From positions 941,800 to 1,005,799 of the forward strand of contig CM030936.1 in assembly GCA_018136815.1 (NCBI GenBank): DNA of 64,000 nt, given 5' to 3'. The translations under genes were made by a program, and so were the position numbers. Position 1 is the first letter of the stretch. Each line of letters starts with the position of its first letter. Below are positions 1 to 10,605 of this stretch, in pieces. The stretch is from Isochrysis galbana. Taxonomy: Eukaryota; Haptophyta; Isochrysidales; Isochrysidaceae. The notes below the pieces were generated by a model. The model did not search any database. It was not told the origin of the DNA and was given only the letters and a program-made list of their open reading frames with translations.

Positions 1-221
1 TTACGAAATCTATTCAGCTCATTCATATCCCTCCTACCTCGTTTTTGGCTGGCCGCGTGGTGGGCGGGCGCAACAGCACACACATGACCGCCATGCGTTG
101 CGCAGCATGCATGGATAAAGCCACAGCGCCGCTACCGCTACAAGAGAAGCGCAGCCAGACGCGCCCGCTTTGAACATTCACGCTGCGCACTCGCGGCTTT
201 GGAGATGATGTGTGTTACCCC

Positions 222-300
222 CGCGGTCGCACGAATTCTACCCACGCGCCCGCCCCGCATCCGCCTACCTTGCGGCAACTCCCCTCGTGAGCTACTTAGA
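222..300 (-). repeat. Degenerate LINE 3' end remnant; rest of 1-775 has no gene
   Basis: Read on the minus strand, this stretch resembles the 3' untranslated end of the LINE copies at 9906-10605 and 7880-8228. It shares the run around CTAGGTAGCGCACGAGG and the following CCGCAAGGCAGGTGG in degraded form. The match was made by eye and is weak. In the rest of 1-775 I see no gene, only short unsupported reading frames. Confidence 0.35.
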
Positions 301-775
301 GGCTGCGCCGCGGGCCGGGGCAGCGCACGCAGCACTTTGGCGCATTTGGACTTGGAGCTTTGCTGGGATGCGCGCTAAAGTAACGCTAATAATCACGGTG
401 CGCGGCGGCGTTGCGGCGGTACCACTAGCCTCTGTGGCCAAGGCGAAGCCCACCCCCCACCAACGGCGAAGAGCGTTCATTCGGCCCCATCTATTTAGGC
501 GTAATAGCGTTTCTTCCCGGCCCCTAGCTGTGCTTTTTATGATCTGAAGTGGAGACACTGATACCACTAATTGAAGCTTCGCGATTCGCAGCATGCACGC
601 CAGCGTGACACGAAATTAACAGCAAGTTCACCATCGTCCACTGAAAGGCGGAAAGGTATCGAGGTAACGATCCATTACTGCACGGGTTGCACAACTCAAA
701 CAAATCAGCAATTGGGCATCAACAACTGCGCCACAATTCCATGATGTTGCTCGATCATCCGGCGCTCGCAACCCC

Positions 776-2523
776 TCACGCCATAGTATGCGTGCTCTTT
801 GCATACTGCAAGAGATGAATCTCTGAGCCTCCATGACCAGCAGGCAACAGAGGCCTGTCGCGAAGCTCACTCCCGGGGCTACACGCCGGCTGCCGCATGT
901 CCGGCCAGAGCTCCGGGTGAAGCGGCACAGGCAAGCAACTTTGTTTCCCGCAGTCAATGACCGTTTTGGTAGAGCGATTGTGTTGGGTACCAAGGGCCCT
1001 CCACACTGAAGATCCCCAATCCGTGGACAACCTCCGGGATGCGCATATCAATCGTACTCGTGACGGAGGCGGAGATTCATGCAACCAGGGCGGGGAGGCA
1101 TCGGCAAGACTGGCGGCTATTTGTGTGAAAGTGTTGCAAACCTTAAAGTACGGATAGCCGCCTCCAACCACGGCGACTCGAGCAGAGGCGGTCAGCAGGA
1201 GTTCAACTAGAGCAACCCAGTGCGGTTCTGGGCCCCAATCTCGAATATGGGCCGTGCGATTGCAACGGAATGCCTGAGTCTGATCAACGGTACGGCAAAA
1301 TGCAGAGACCTCCTCCTCCGATGCCTGGAGGAGTTCGGTCACCTCAGGAGGCGCCTGGCCCAAAAACTTCACCCAATCGAACGTGACCACCTCGATGCGA
1401 ACTTTGGCACGGCCTCGTCTCCTCAGCCGCCGTTCGAGCGAGGCGCGCACTTCTGGGGACGATGACACGACGACAGCGCGGATCGGCCGCCTTCTGGCAT
1501 TGCTCTCGAGAAGCAGAGAAGCTTCGCGGCGAATGCAGCGCGCTGCATTCTCTATGGCATCATCCACCTCCCACTGCGAGAGGTTTCCGGCACGCCAGTC
1601 ACTCAAGGCCCGCACGTGTAACGCAAGGTGTAAGGGCTGTTCGCGCCCTTCTTTGCCCAGTGTCCATCTTACCGCATGCAACAACGGATCTGCCGGCTTC
1701 AGTAACTCCCCAAGAAGAGCTCCGAACAAGTTCGGCCGAGATGCACTACTGGGCAAGCAACCTCCGCTCAACAATGCGATGCGTTCACGTAGCTGTCGGC
1801 TGGCAGACTTGAGTAAAAGCTGGACCCCAGTAAAGGCGTGAACCTGAATCGCAGCAGGAGTCACCCGTCAAAGCGTCGTGAGCATGCAAGGGCCACGAAG
1901 GCTACGAGGGTTTGTCTTAGTCGATCGACGGTAGCATGCCTTACCTTGGACACCTCCAAAACAGGAGCCCTCATATGAAGCCAGTCTGTGCCGAGCAGGC
2001 GTTTAAGGCAACGTCCGACTACGCGCGGCTTGCGCCACGTCTTCTGAAACGTGCACCGATCGGGCGCGAATGACTCCCTTGGCAGCTGTGCAAGCGGCTG
2101 CCCACAACCTCGTTTGGCCCTCAATGCATCCACGTCGTCGAGCGCGGGCAGCGCCTCCCATGAGAGGAGCGAGCGGAACTTACGCTCATTGCGCGTACCA
2201 CCGTACACCACCGAGCGATTGAGCGCAAGCCCTAACGCCGCAACGGACGCTACGTCGTACAGCACGTTGCCCAGCCCATAGTTCTCATCGCCACGGTAGA
2301 AAAGCCACCGTCGCGAGCACAATACGGCGCGCGGGAGCTGGGCGAGGCCGGTGTGCTCGCGCACAATCTGCTGGCCCAACGCGCGGAGTGCCGCATATTC
2401 CTGCGCCCTCCCTGTCGAGCTGCTCGCGCTGGAGAGCACCGTCGGCGCAAGCGGTGCAGCGCACCGCTCGCGCATGCCGCTGCGCGCCCTCGAGAGAAGG
2501 CGCCCACCGCGCCAGTGGTGCAC
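776..2523 (-). CDS. Fucosyltransferase-like glycosyltransferase, two exons
   Basis: The predicted protein has 548 residues. Exon 1 is 2523-1945 and exon 2 is 1843-776. The 101-bp intron has donor GTAAGG and acceptor CAG and lies in phase 0, joining LEVSK to VHAFTG. Residues 81-86 read NYGLGN, followed by a hydrophobic helix, as in the N-terminal GLGN motif of GT37-type fucosyltransferases. Exon 2 has an HVR motif at 269-271, a possible nucleotide-sugar arginine site, then a VVVSSS strand and a late segment (VELLLTASARVAVVGGG) like the C-terminal half of a GT-B fold. I infer transfer of fucose or a related sugar to a glycan or protein in the Golgi. The acceptor is unknown. No clear N-terminal membrane anchor is seen, so the start may be wrong or an upstream exon missing. 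A different GT-B family is the main alternative. Confidence 0.55.
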
Positions 2524-3729
2524 TTTAATCTCTACTCGGCGCCCACTCCTAAACTTTAGGGAGAGGGCTGTCCTCGATTCGCAACTTAGAACTTGGAATT
2601 AAGGTGGTAGGCCCAAGTTAGAAAGAGCCTTTTACGGTGGTCCCGCGCTGCCCCGATGGCGGCCGCGGCGGAGGCACTGCTCGCCCGCCGGGGGCTCCCT
2701 CCACCTCCGCAACCCACTGACAGATATGGGCCGGGCCGCGGCTGTTGGTAGGGAGGTGGGAGGGACAATTTCAATCGAGTGTGTGGCGTCCACGCCTCGG
2801 CCGTTCGACCAAGACAGGGCCCTTCATCTTTCCCTCTCTGCTACGCTAGAGCCGCAGCGAGGCGCAAGCCCAAGGCCGGTCTGGCGGGCATGTGCGCGGC
2901 CTCCCGCGCGCAGAGAAGTGGGCAATCCTTCATACCATTGTGGAAGGCGGCCTGGGTCCGGCTAGGCGCGCAGTGGTGGCCGCAGGAGCCGCGCTCCTGC
3001 GGCTGCTTGGCAGCCGCGCCGCCGCGCCTTGGAGTACGTTTGACGTAGGGGGTCACGGACTCGATCAATGCTCCTGGAGTAGGCTAAGCTGGCTACAGCC
3101 CTCAAGGGAGGGATGATGGCAAATGTCCTGCACACTCAGGACGGGTGTAGCTGCCTGCGCGGGGCCGCGTCGGTCGACTGATTCCTCGCTTCGCGACACC
3201 TCCAAAACGGACCTAAGGAGTGGCCTCACAGGCAGGACTGCTGTGTGCACTGACGGCGGGACTGCGGCCTGTGAATAGTGTCATCTTATCCACCAACACT
3301 GGGGCATCACCGCCAGTATTTTTGCCGATTTTAATTGAACAGTTTTGGCGCCTTTCGCTGCCTTTGACGGTTGGCTTCTGAACCGGATGCCACTAGTTTC
3401 CGTTGCAGGCGTGTTAACTCGCCACAATGATTCAATTAAAATCCGAAAAAATAAGAACAGTATACTAGAGTATGTGTCTGAAGAGACTGCCGAGCCATTC
3501 GGCCCAATTCGGAACGGTCCACGAATGACATCCGGTCGATTTGGGGCACTCCTTCACTCCCGGAGAGCTGCACGCCCGGCTATTTTCTATTTTCTGCTCC
3601 ATTGTATTGTAGGTGAAGCAAGACAAGGCTCGCCATAAAGGATGTGGTGCTCTAGTTTAGAATCCAATCAAGCACACCTTCCGAAGGCAATCTAAACCAA
3701 TACCAAAGGGATGTGTCACCAAGTCTATT
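2524..3729. other. Intergenic, no gene recognised
   Basis: All six frames give only short frames without recognisable motifs, and the sequence has no obvious repeats shared with the rest of the window. The 5' end and promoter of the glycosyltransferase gene must lie at its left edge, but no core promoter motif stands out. Confidence 0.5.
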
Positions 3730-4795
3730 TCAATTGGACAACAAATGCCATGCACGCGGCAGTGCTCCCCGTTCCGTACAGTTGTACTCACTGGCACCGA
3801 GGTGATGCGCTACCTCACTGTCATCAACTTGGTAGTACACGAGATAATTCGCCCTTTCCCCGGTCTCTTCGTCCACCTCATTCTCGTCATCCAGTTGCTC
3901 CTCCACTACACCCATGCACCACGCACCACCCAGCCTCTTCGAAGAAGTACATAATAGCTCTGCCGGTGAGGTCCTCGTCGGCGGGCGGTGGGGTGTACTG
4001 CACCTCCGATGCATGGCGAGTGACTTGGCTGCCCAACGATGCGTGCACGGCGGACGACCCCGCGCCTGCGAAGGTGCCCGAGGGTGCAGCAAAGGGTGCA
4101 GCGGCGCAATTCTTGCATTGGTTTCCCTTTGTACCTGAGTGACACGCGTCAGTGCAGAGTGCGCGGGCCGCTTTGCAAGGGCATCCGCGCTGGCACATGC
4201 CGGCGCAAGAGCAGGCACCCACCTCGCCTTTGCCACTGCACCGCGGAGCCTTCCCGCCGGTCTCGCCCTTGTACATGAAGCTCGAATGAGACTCTTTTGC
4301 TCCCCCCTCTTCTCTGTTTGAGACTTGCGTTGCCGCTTCCGGTAGCGCTTGTACTCCGTAGTGCGCCGCTTGAGGGAGCGGAGCGCACGCTGTGTGGCGC
4401 GCTGTAGCCACTGCTCTCGCTGCCACTCCGACGTCGACAATCCCAGAATCTCATGCAGCCGCGTCTCCCACGTCCCGAACGCCTCGATGTCGGGATCACT
4501 TTGCCCCTTTGCGAGGAGTTGTTGACGCCACTTGTGTATACAGACATTATTGGCGTGCGCGATGGCGAGTCCCGTGGCGAGGGTGTAGTGCGTCGGCCGC
4601 AAGCGTGTCTCCTTGTCCTTGTACTTCAGAGCAATCATGCCAACGCGCTCAGACGAATTCTGACACACACCTCCCAGAGTTGGATGCACCACGTTGTCGA
4701 TCTTCTCGACGATCTCCTTTCGAAGCCAAGACTGCATCTCCTCGTTGAAGTTGGCGCAATCATTGTAATGTCGGATGCCTAACGGGCTGGCGGCG
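3730..4795 (-). pseudogene. Frameshifted cysteine-rich (CXC/CRC-type) transposon-like protein
   Basis: Three pieces of one protein lie in alternating minus-strand frames. The first piece (about 4795-4300) is alpha-helical and runs from NFNEEMQSW to a basic KRRTTEYKRYRKRQRK. The second (about 4310-3930) carries a cysteine cluster of the pattern C-x-C-x3-C-x3-C-x-C-x6-C-x3-C-x8-C-x2-C (SCAGMCQRGCPCK), like the CXC or tesmin/TSO1 zinc module common in algal transposon proteins. The third (about 3930-3730) ends with VYYQVDDSEV, a small beta domain. The first break is at a six-G run near 4301-4308. The second is a 7-bp tandem duplication (GTGGTGC twice) near 3925, inside FEEAGWC/MGVVEE. A multi-intron live gene is less likely, because no GT-AG pairs bridge the breaks. 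I infer a dead transposon-derived gene. Confidence 0.5.
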
Positions 4796-4799
4796 ACCT

Positions 4800-6470
4800 C
4801 AGACCCGACTTATCCAATAAACAGAAACAGGTGCGGGACTTACCTATTTTTCGGTGAGCGGAGCTCTCGCTCCGCCCACCCCTTCTCCGCGCTCTCTCTC
4901 CCCTCTCCTGCGGCACGCGCGATGGCGCGCCTGCGACAGGCCTGCAGCTGCCCCTGGCCCCTGGCGGCCCCTGGAGCCCTGCTGGAGGCTCTTGGAGGCC
5001 AGCTCAGGGGTGTCGCATTCGCGAATCGACACTCATTAGGCTTCTGTGGAGATGGACTGTTCCCAGGATCCGGGTAAGGCTCCTGAGACTCCATCCTTGG
5101 CAACCCACGCGTCCGTAGGCGGCCTATCGACTTGGGTAGCGGGTGAAGATACTTGGGAAGACTTGGGCAAGGGTGCAGTGGTGCAGGGGTCCGCGCGCGG
5201 CGGCGAGGGCGAATTTGGCGGTGCAGAGGGCGGTGATGGGTCCATAGGAACAGATTGAATCAATCTCTAGTGGGTGATTTCTAGCGAGAGACCACACACA
5301 ACTCAGTAGGGGCTCAAGGGTACGAGGGGTCACGGCATGGCTTCGATCGCAGAGCGCTGCGACGGCTGCTGGGTGCGTACGAAGACACGCCACACCACTT
5401 TCTAACATAAACAAGGGCAACACGTAATAAACACGGGAGCGAATGCCACGGTGGGTCAACAGAGAGAGCAAAGAAGGAACCAATTGGCCAGAAGAGAACT
5501 CGTCGTCTCGTCGTCCTAGAGAAGGATTGCACACAGAAAAGGCGCGAAAGGGATTCATCCATGCTTATTGAAGATCCTACAAGGTTCATCGGCGAATAGC
5601 GTCTCAACGCGAGCACAGCGGCGTGCACTTTACCTATAGCTTTTCGTAGCTTAGCCATGGAGTAGCTGGTAGACTTAAAAAGTCTAGAAGCTTACAGAGG
5701 TGTTAGACTTACAGAGTCTAGATGCTTGAGGTTCTTGAGGGTGTACTTTAGCAAGCAAGATGCTCGCTACTTCCTTGGTCTTCATCGACACGTGCTTACT
5801 ACTCCCTTGATCTCCATGCCTGGGTGATCAGTCCAGAGCTAGAGCATATTATTCATATTCCGAGTAGAAAGAAGCCTGTAGAAGCTGCTTGGCCACGTGG
5901 GTATAATGGTAGACTAACATTGAATGAAGTGTAGTGATTGATAGAAGCGTGGAGACGTCGTAGACGTAGAGATAGACATAAGAACGAAGATTGATGATTT
6001 ACCATCGCGGTTATAACGGTAGAGCGGAAAATAGCGAAATAGCCTGCAGAGGCTCGCGAATGCGACAGCTTCGCTCTTCTCCTCGTTCGGTATTTATCGT
6101 TATTATTCTCTCGTTCTCGTTCTCGGTCAAAAAAATTGCGTGGACGCCTAGGATCTAGCAGGGTTGTGGAGTTGTGGAGCGTTCTCTCTCTTTCTCTCGA
6201 AGAGAAGGAGAAGGGAAGTTTCCCCACCTCCACCTTTCTTCCTCCCAGGCGCCTCGCAAATAGGTTTAATTCGCTATCCCCCCGCGTTTCTCTACCTGCT
6301 TCTGGGGGCAATCAGGTTTAATTTGCGACCTCATCGTATCTCTACCATAGGCACGTCGCACGTCGCACTTCTTTCGTCTTATATAGTATGTTCCTTCGAA
6401 TCACCGAGGGGAGTTGCTCATGCGCGCGCTATAGACGTGTAACGAAACTGGGCTAGAGGGCCGCATAACG
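4800..6470. other. Intergenic, possible old LTR-type sequence, no gene recognised
   Basis: There are several short frames on both strands (for example around 5124-5658 minus) but no conserved motif. Positions 5660-5735 hold a short near-duplicate built on AGACTTA...AGTCTAGA. The region from 5280 to 5900 is AT-richer than its surroundings and may be an old retroelement terminal repeat. I could not find paired ends. Confidence 0.3.
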
Positions 6471-6473
6471 ACG

Positions 6474-6584
6474 ATGGAAGAGCTTACCCAAGCGATAGAG
6501 GAGATCAGAAACGGCAAAAGCGCGGGGCCGGATGCCTTGGCGATTGAAGCGCCTTTGCATTGTCCTTTGTTGGTGGGTGATTAG
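6474..6584 (+). pseudogene. LINE reverse-transcriptase fragment
   Basis: A 36-residue open stretch begins MEELTQAIEEIRNGKSAGPD. This matches the block near the N-terminus of non-LTR reverse transcriptases, where an amphipathic helix is followed by N-G-K-(S/A)-(A/P)-G-P-D. The frame stops soon after (6584) and nothing downstream continues the domain, so this is a short remnant. It could belong to the LINE family at 30950-32875, which lacks this part, so the two cannot be compared directly. Confidence 0.7.
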
Positions 6585-7783
6585 ACGTTTGTCGCCTCAC
6601 GTCATTTTTTCTCCCACTGTAATCACACGAACGTTACATACGAAAACGCTATGCGGGTAGCCCCTCACGTCCAACTTTCGCGAAACTTACTTGACGCCCT
6701 TGCGAAGCGGCAAGACGCTCTCGAAGAGAATCTGAAGCTTCAAACTCATATGACGAATCAATTGTCACACCGCATCAATACACAATACACTAGCTAACGT
6801 CACACTGAGGTTGGTCAATCCGATGCCTCAAAACTATAATGAGCGTATGTTACTCCGTCAGCTGTCAGGTCGTTAAATCAGAAATGCCTAGATAGTACCG
6901 GGCACAGGTATGAATTCCTCAAAATCGCGGACGCTTAGTTAGGTGTTTCGTGACGGGTTTTTTGTTGTCTTCATTACACCAGCGTTCAATGATCCCTGCT
7001 AGCACCTTTCGTTGTCATCTAGAGGTTACTTGACTCAACTTGACACTTCACATGTTCATTCACTCGATTTGGGGCAGGAGGGTGAGGTCGTGGGGATCAT
7101 GAGGGTAGCTACCCAACCCACTCGTTTGGCAAGAGGGGGTATGCATGTCTCTCAGCCCGCTCGAAGTGGTGCATAACACAAAAATATATGTACATGAATA
7201 AGCAAACATGTTGAAAATTAATTACACAACAGTACTAAATCCGGGTACGATCAATAGCCTCCTTGAAAGCCATCAATCCGACAACTTCTCGTGGAAGTCC
7301 GAAATTGACCGAGCTCTTTCTCAAGACAAAGAGTCCGAGCAGGAGCTCGACGGCTTGCACATCGTCGCTCGTCGCCCTCTCGTGCGCATGCGCGTACAAG
7401 TGGTGGTGTCATGCGAGGACCTTCCTCTCTTGCCAGGGAGAACGAGGCGAAGGAGGGGGCTGGGGCGCTGGGCGGATAGAGGGGCTGGGGCGCTGGGCGG
7501 ATGGGGGACGGCTCGGCGGCTGGGGAGGGGGGGGTGGAGGCTCGGCGGGGGGTGGGTGGGTGGGTGGGGGGGAGGCGGGGGGTTGGGGGAGCTCGGCGGG
7601 GGGGGAGCTCGGCGGCGGGGGGAAGGGGGTCGAGAATAATCATACCGTCAGGGGGGCCCAACCTTTTCTCAAGCCGTGTGACCTTTTCACGGGGGGCGCC
7701 TGTGAAAAGCCCAGTTCACAGTGAATTGTAATTACTAATGGGCTAATGGTGCCCTCCCAGTGGGGGGGGGGGTAAGTCACAAT
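6585..7783. other. Intergenic with G-rich simple repeat 7440-7640
   Basis: Positions 6585-7430 have no recognisable gene. From about 7440 to 7640 the plus strand is a run of GGGGCTGGGCGG and GGGGGG-type repeats that opens long artefactual frames in all phases. It has many G-tracts able to form quadruplexes. Confidence 0.5.
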
Positions 7784-7881
7784 GGGGACGGTAGAAGTCC
7801 CGCGCCTTTGGCGCGGAGGAGGGGGGGGGATTATAAGAAGTCACAAGTGTCAGAGCGGGGACGGTAGAAGTCCCGCACCTT
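7784..7881 (+). repeat. Two direct copies of a 25-bp unit
   Basis: The unit GGGGACGGTAGAAGTCCCGC plus an (A/G)CCTTT-type tail occurs at 7784-7807 and again at 7857-7881. The second copy leads directly into the LINE tail at 7880. Each unit holds a small inverted repeat (GGGAC and GTCCC). Confidence 0.6.
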
Positions 7882-8228
7882 TAGTGGATAGACTCGCCTA
7901 ACCGCGGAAAACAAAGCCGCGACCCACCCGCCTACCTGACCTCTGCCCTCAGGCCCACTGGGACTTAACCGCCTACCTCACTGACTTAATAAGGAAACAT
8001 GGACACCGATAGCCCGATGGCACAGGAGGAAGTAGAGAACAACCTATGCCGGGGATCGGAACAGCCACCGTCTGCTACAGGAACCCCCAGTAAACACTAC
8101 CCAGCCCCTAGGTAGCGCACGAGGGACGAGCCGCAAGGCAGGTGGCGGGGAGAAGAGAGTAGCGGGCGTGGCTGCACGGTAACGGTGCGGAGTCGCGCGC
8201 GCGGCGAGAATATTAAGAAGTTTTTTTT
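7880..8228 (+). mobile_element. LINE 3' end, 5'-truncated, ends in oligo(T)
   Basis: The copy begins at the last codons of the LINE protein (GACTCGCCTAA, matching the RLA-stop end at 10227 and at 32542). It continues through the 3' untranslated region with CCCAGCCCCTAGGTAG, GCCGCAAGGCAGGTGG and GGCGAGAATATTAAGAAG, and closes with eight T at 8221-8228. The same order of blocks occurs at 32740-32875 (+) and inverted at 9906-10040. It is heavily 5'-truncated, as usual for target-primed insertion. Confidence 0.75.
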
Positions 8229-8291
8229 CCCTACCCTTCTCGCACCATAACATCATGTAAGATATTGCAAACATCCCACAAGCCAAGCCAT

Positions 8292-9061
8292 CTACTCAAA
8301 CGATCCGGCGACACTTGTTTCGGCGACGCCGACCTGGTGCGCAAGACACAGCTGAGTCTCTTGGTCTTGTTGATGTGCCTTCTTCGCCCTACGTTGTAGA
8401 TTACGGGCCTTGTCCTTGATGTCGATGGCGGAGCGCTTTGCATGAAATCGGTGCTACGCGGAGTAAAGCATGGAGGAGGAGGCATCGGTCAGCCGCCGTG
8501 GAAGAGGCACATGCATATGGGCATTGCCGCTCGCATGAGGCATGATAAGAACAGGGCGCAAAACGTATCAGAGCTGTCGGGGGAGAGAAGGGCAGCACCT
8601 GCGGAACATGTTCTAGCTCACCCCGGCCCCAGAGCAAGATGTCTTTCCAAATTGTATCACTACCCGCAAACTTCTCTAGACCTTGGCGCACGAGCTCCTC
8701 CTCTTCCTGGGAGAAACGGATTCGTTTGTTCTCTTGTACATGAACAGGTTCATAGATGAGTGCACCTTGCACCATACTCACCGGCGTGGCCACGACTTGT
8801 GGCAGCTTGCTCGCGTGTGTGGTGCGGAGTTGCTTATATTTGACCTGCGGAAACCAACAATGGAAATGGCAGGGAAGTATGTAATCGCGGCTAGATTCGG
8901 TAGGTTACGATTGAGGGAATATAGAGGACCAGTTTTGGAACGTACTTTGTAAGCCTCTTTCCTCTTTAAAATTGCGGCGATTGTAGACTGCAGATCTCTG
9001 ACATGCGACTCCAGCACCGACAGTGATTCGAGCGCCGACGAGTCAGGATCGATAGCTGCTT
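8292..9061 (-). CDS. Myb/SANT telobox-like DNA-binding protein, 3' part of gene
   Basis: Three exons are supported: 9061-8946, 8844-8599 and 8453-8292. The introns have donors GTACGT and GTGCTG and CAG/TAG acceptors, and the joins keep frame. The middle exon holds RIRFSQEEEELVRQGLEKF followed by W-K-D-I-L, the first two helices of a Myb/SANT domain. The last exon opens with HRFHAKRSAIDIKDKARN, which matches the third helix and the V-D-L-K-D-K-W-R-N telobox signature of TRF-like and plant telomere-binding Myb proteins. The usual W is A here. The protein ends with SVAGSFE. The exon at 8946-9061 is a short helical segment (LESHVRDLQSTIAAIL). It enters in phase 1, so an upstream exon exists. A candidate with GTGAGG at about 9108 fits the phase, but I could not place the start. 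A role in telomere binding or transcription is inferred. Confidence 0.6.
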
Positions 9062-9189
9062 CTGCGGGTAAGAAGCAAGGAAACGCAGGGAGGGACGGAT
9101 TACCTCACCCGCTGTGATGCCCAACTTCCTTTCCCGCTTCACCGCGCACCGGAACGGATGGGCCCCTCTGGGGTACTTCCCATTCGCCC

Positions 9190-9821
9190 ATCATGCTAAC
9201 ACCGTACGGCGCCCCCTGTATTTCGTGCTCCTCTCACTCCTGCACAGGTGTGCCCCTCCTACTCCCGCACGGGCGTGAGGCACCGAACCCTCCTCCTCGT
9301 CACCGTGGGGAAGGAAAGGAGGGGGAGGGGGGGGCAAGGGAGCGCTTCCTCCTACCCTCTCACGCCCGTGCACCGTGTGCATCCCTCTCCTCTCTTGTGC
9401 GGGCAGGAATTCACGTACTGATGGCGCGAAAGTGGTGTGAAACGGAGGAGTGCTCAGCCAGCGTGGGCATCGGGCGGCCGTCGAGGGGATGAGAGGAAGA
9501 CGGCCAAGTGGAGCGCACCCGCGCGACGCTACTCTCGTCGAGCACAGCAGAGACAGAGGGACAGAGGGAGAGAGAGAGAGCAGCCACTGGACTGCCACCG
9601 CCAGCAGGATCGATCGATCAGCTGTACAAGTATTCGAGGGAGGGCATAGATATGTGAAAGAAATGGCGGAGGGGAAGGGGAGTCTGGGGGGCGAGAGAGA
9701 GCGAGAGAAGAAGGGGTAAGAAGACGACAGACTATACTCCTACTAGCTCTCGTAGGGGAAAGGAAGCGAAACCGAAGAAGGGGGGAGAACAATGGGAAGG
9801 GGATATGTGGGAAGACTTGGA
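9190..9821. other. Intergenic, low complexity, no gene recognised
   Basis: The region has GA-rich and GGGGAGG-rich stretches and short opposite-strand frames without motifs. The upstream exon and promoter of the Myb gene may lie in its left part. Confidence 0.4.
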
Positions 9822-9823
9822 GG

Positions 9824-9875
9824 CCTACATGTGAAAAACAGAAAACCTGTTTTTCTGTGAAGACCAAAAACAGTG
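9824..9875 (+). repeat. Partial copy of foldback element seen at 56674-56857
   Basis: CCTACATGTGAAAAACAG is followed by AAACCTGTTTTTCTGTG, which can fold back on it. The first block matches the 18-bp terminal inverted repeat of the element at 56674-56857 with one change. It sits next to the LINE insertion at 9906. Confidence 0.4.
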
Positions 9876-9905
9876 TTTTTCACCGTTTTTCTGAGTCTGG
9901 GCCCT

Positions 9906-10605
9906 AAAAAAAAACTTCTTAATATTCTCGCCGCGCGTGCGACTCTGCATCTTAACTATGCAGCCACGCCCGCTGCCTTCGCCCCCCCTCCACCTGCCTT
10001 GCGGCCCGTCCCTCGTGCGCTACCTAGGGGCTGGGTGTGTGGGGTTTCCTGCAGCAGGCGGCGTGTTCCGGTCCCCGTTAGGTTTTTCTCCACTTCCTCC
10101 TGTGCCATCGGGCTACCGGTTTAAGCGTTGTCCGTTTCGAGTTGAGGTGGCGAGTGGGTGTGTCTCATCGGGTCTGAGGGCTGGGGACGAGTAGGAGGGT
10201 GAGTCGCGGCGGTGGTCTATGTGCGATTAAGCGAGTCTACTGGCCATATCGAGCGCTTGTGCTATCGCGGTCAGATTTGTGCCTAGCACTAAGGTGCCTT
10301 TGTCGTTGATCGTAAAGATAGGGGCGCAAAGTTCGCACGGGGACTTAAGCTTCGGTTTTCTCCCTTGGGAGGCTTTACTGGTGCGTGCGGTCGAGGTCCT
10401 GTCCGGGGGTTCAAGGCCTCTGGCTAGGGTCGTGAATCTGGCAAGGGTCCTCTCGATGACCGGCACGTGATGGAAGGTGTAGTTGTCGAACTCTACTCTG
10501 TAGAAGTCGCTTATTATATATCGCCATGATATAAGGTAGAGGGCTTTGAGGCTGTCCGGCGTCGGTGTACTGGGGTATGCGAATAGCCTATCCTTGATTT
10601 TCTGG
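9906..10605 (-). mobile_element. LINE 3' part with ORF C-terminus, oligo(T) end
   Basis: On the minus strand the ORF covers about 126 codons from 10605 to the stop at 10227. It begins near KIKDRLFAYPSTPTPDSL and ends DKGTLVLGTNLTAIAQALDM-ASRLA. The same C-terminal motif (DKG.L..TNL..(I/V)A.AL....RL) is found at 58880 and 32500, which shows it belongs to one LINE family. The 3' untranslated region follows to 9906 and ends, in the sense direction, TTAAGAAG plus nine T. The 5'-truncated end abuts the cytochrome b561 copy at 10606, so the insertion probably removed or displaced that gene's upstream exon. Confidence 0.75.
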
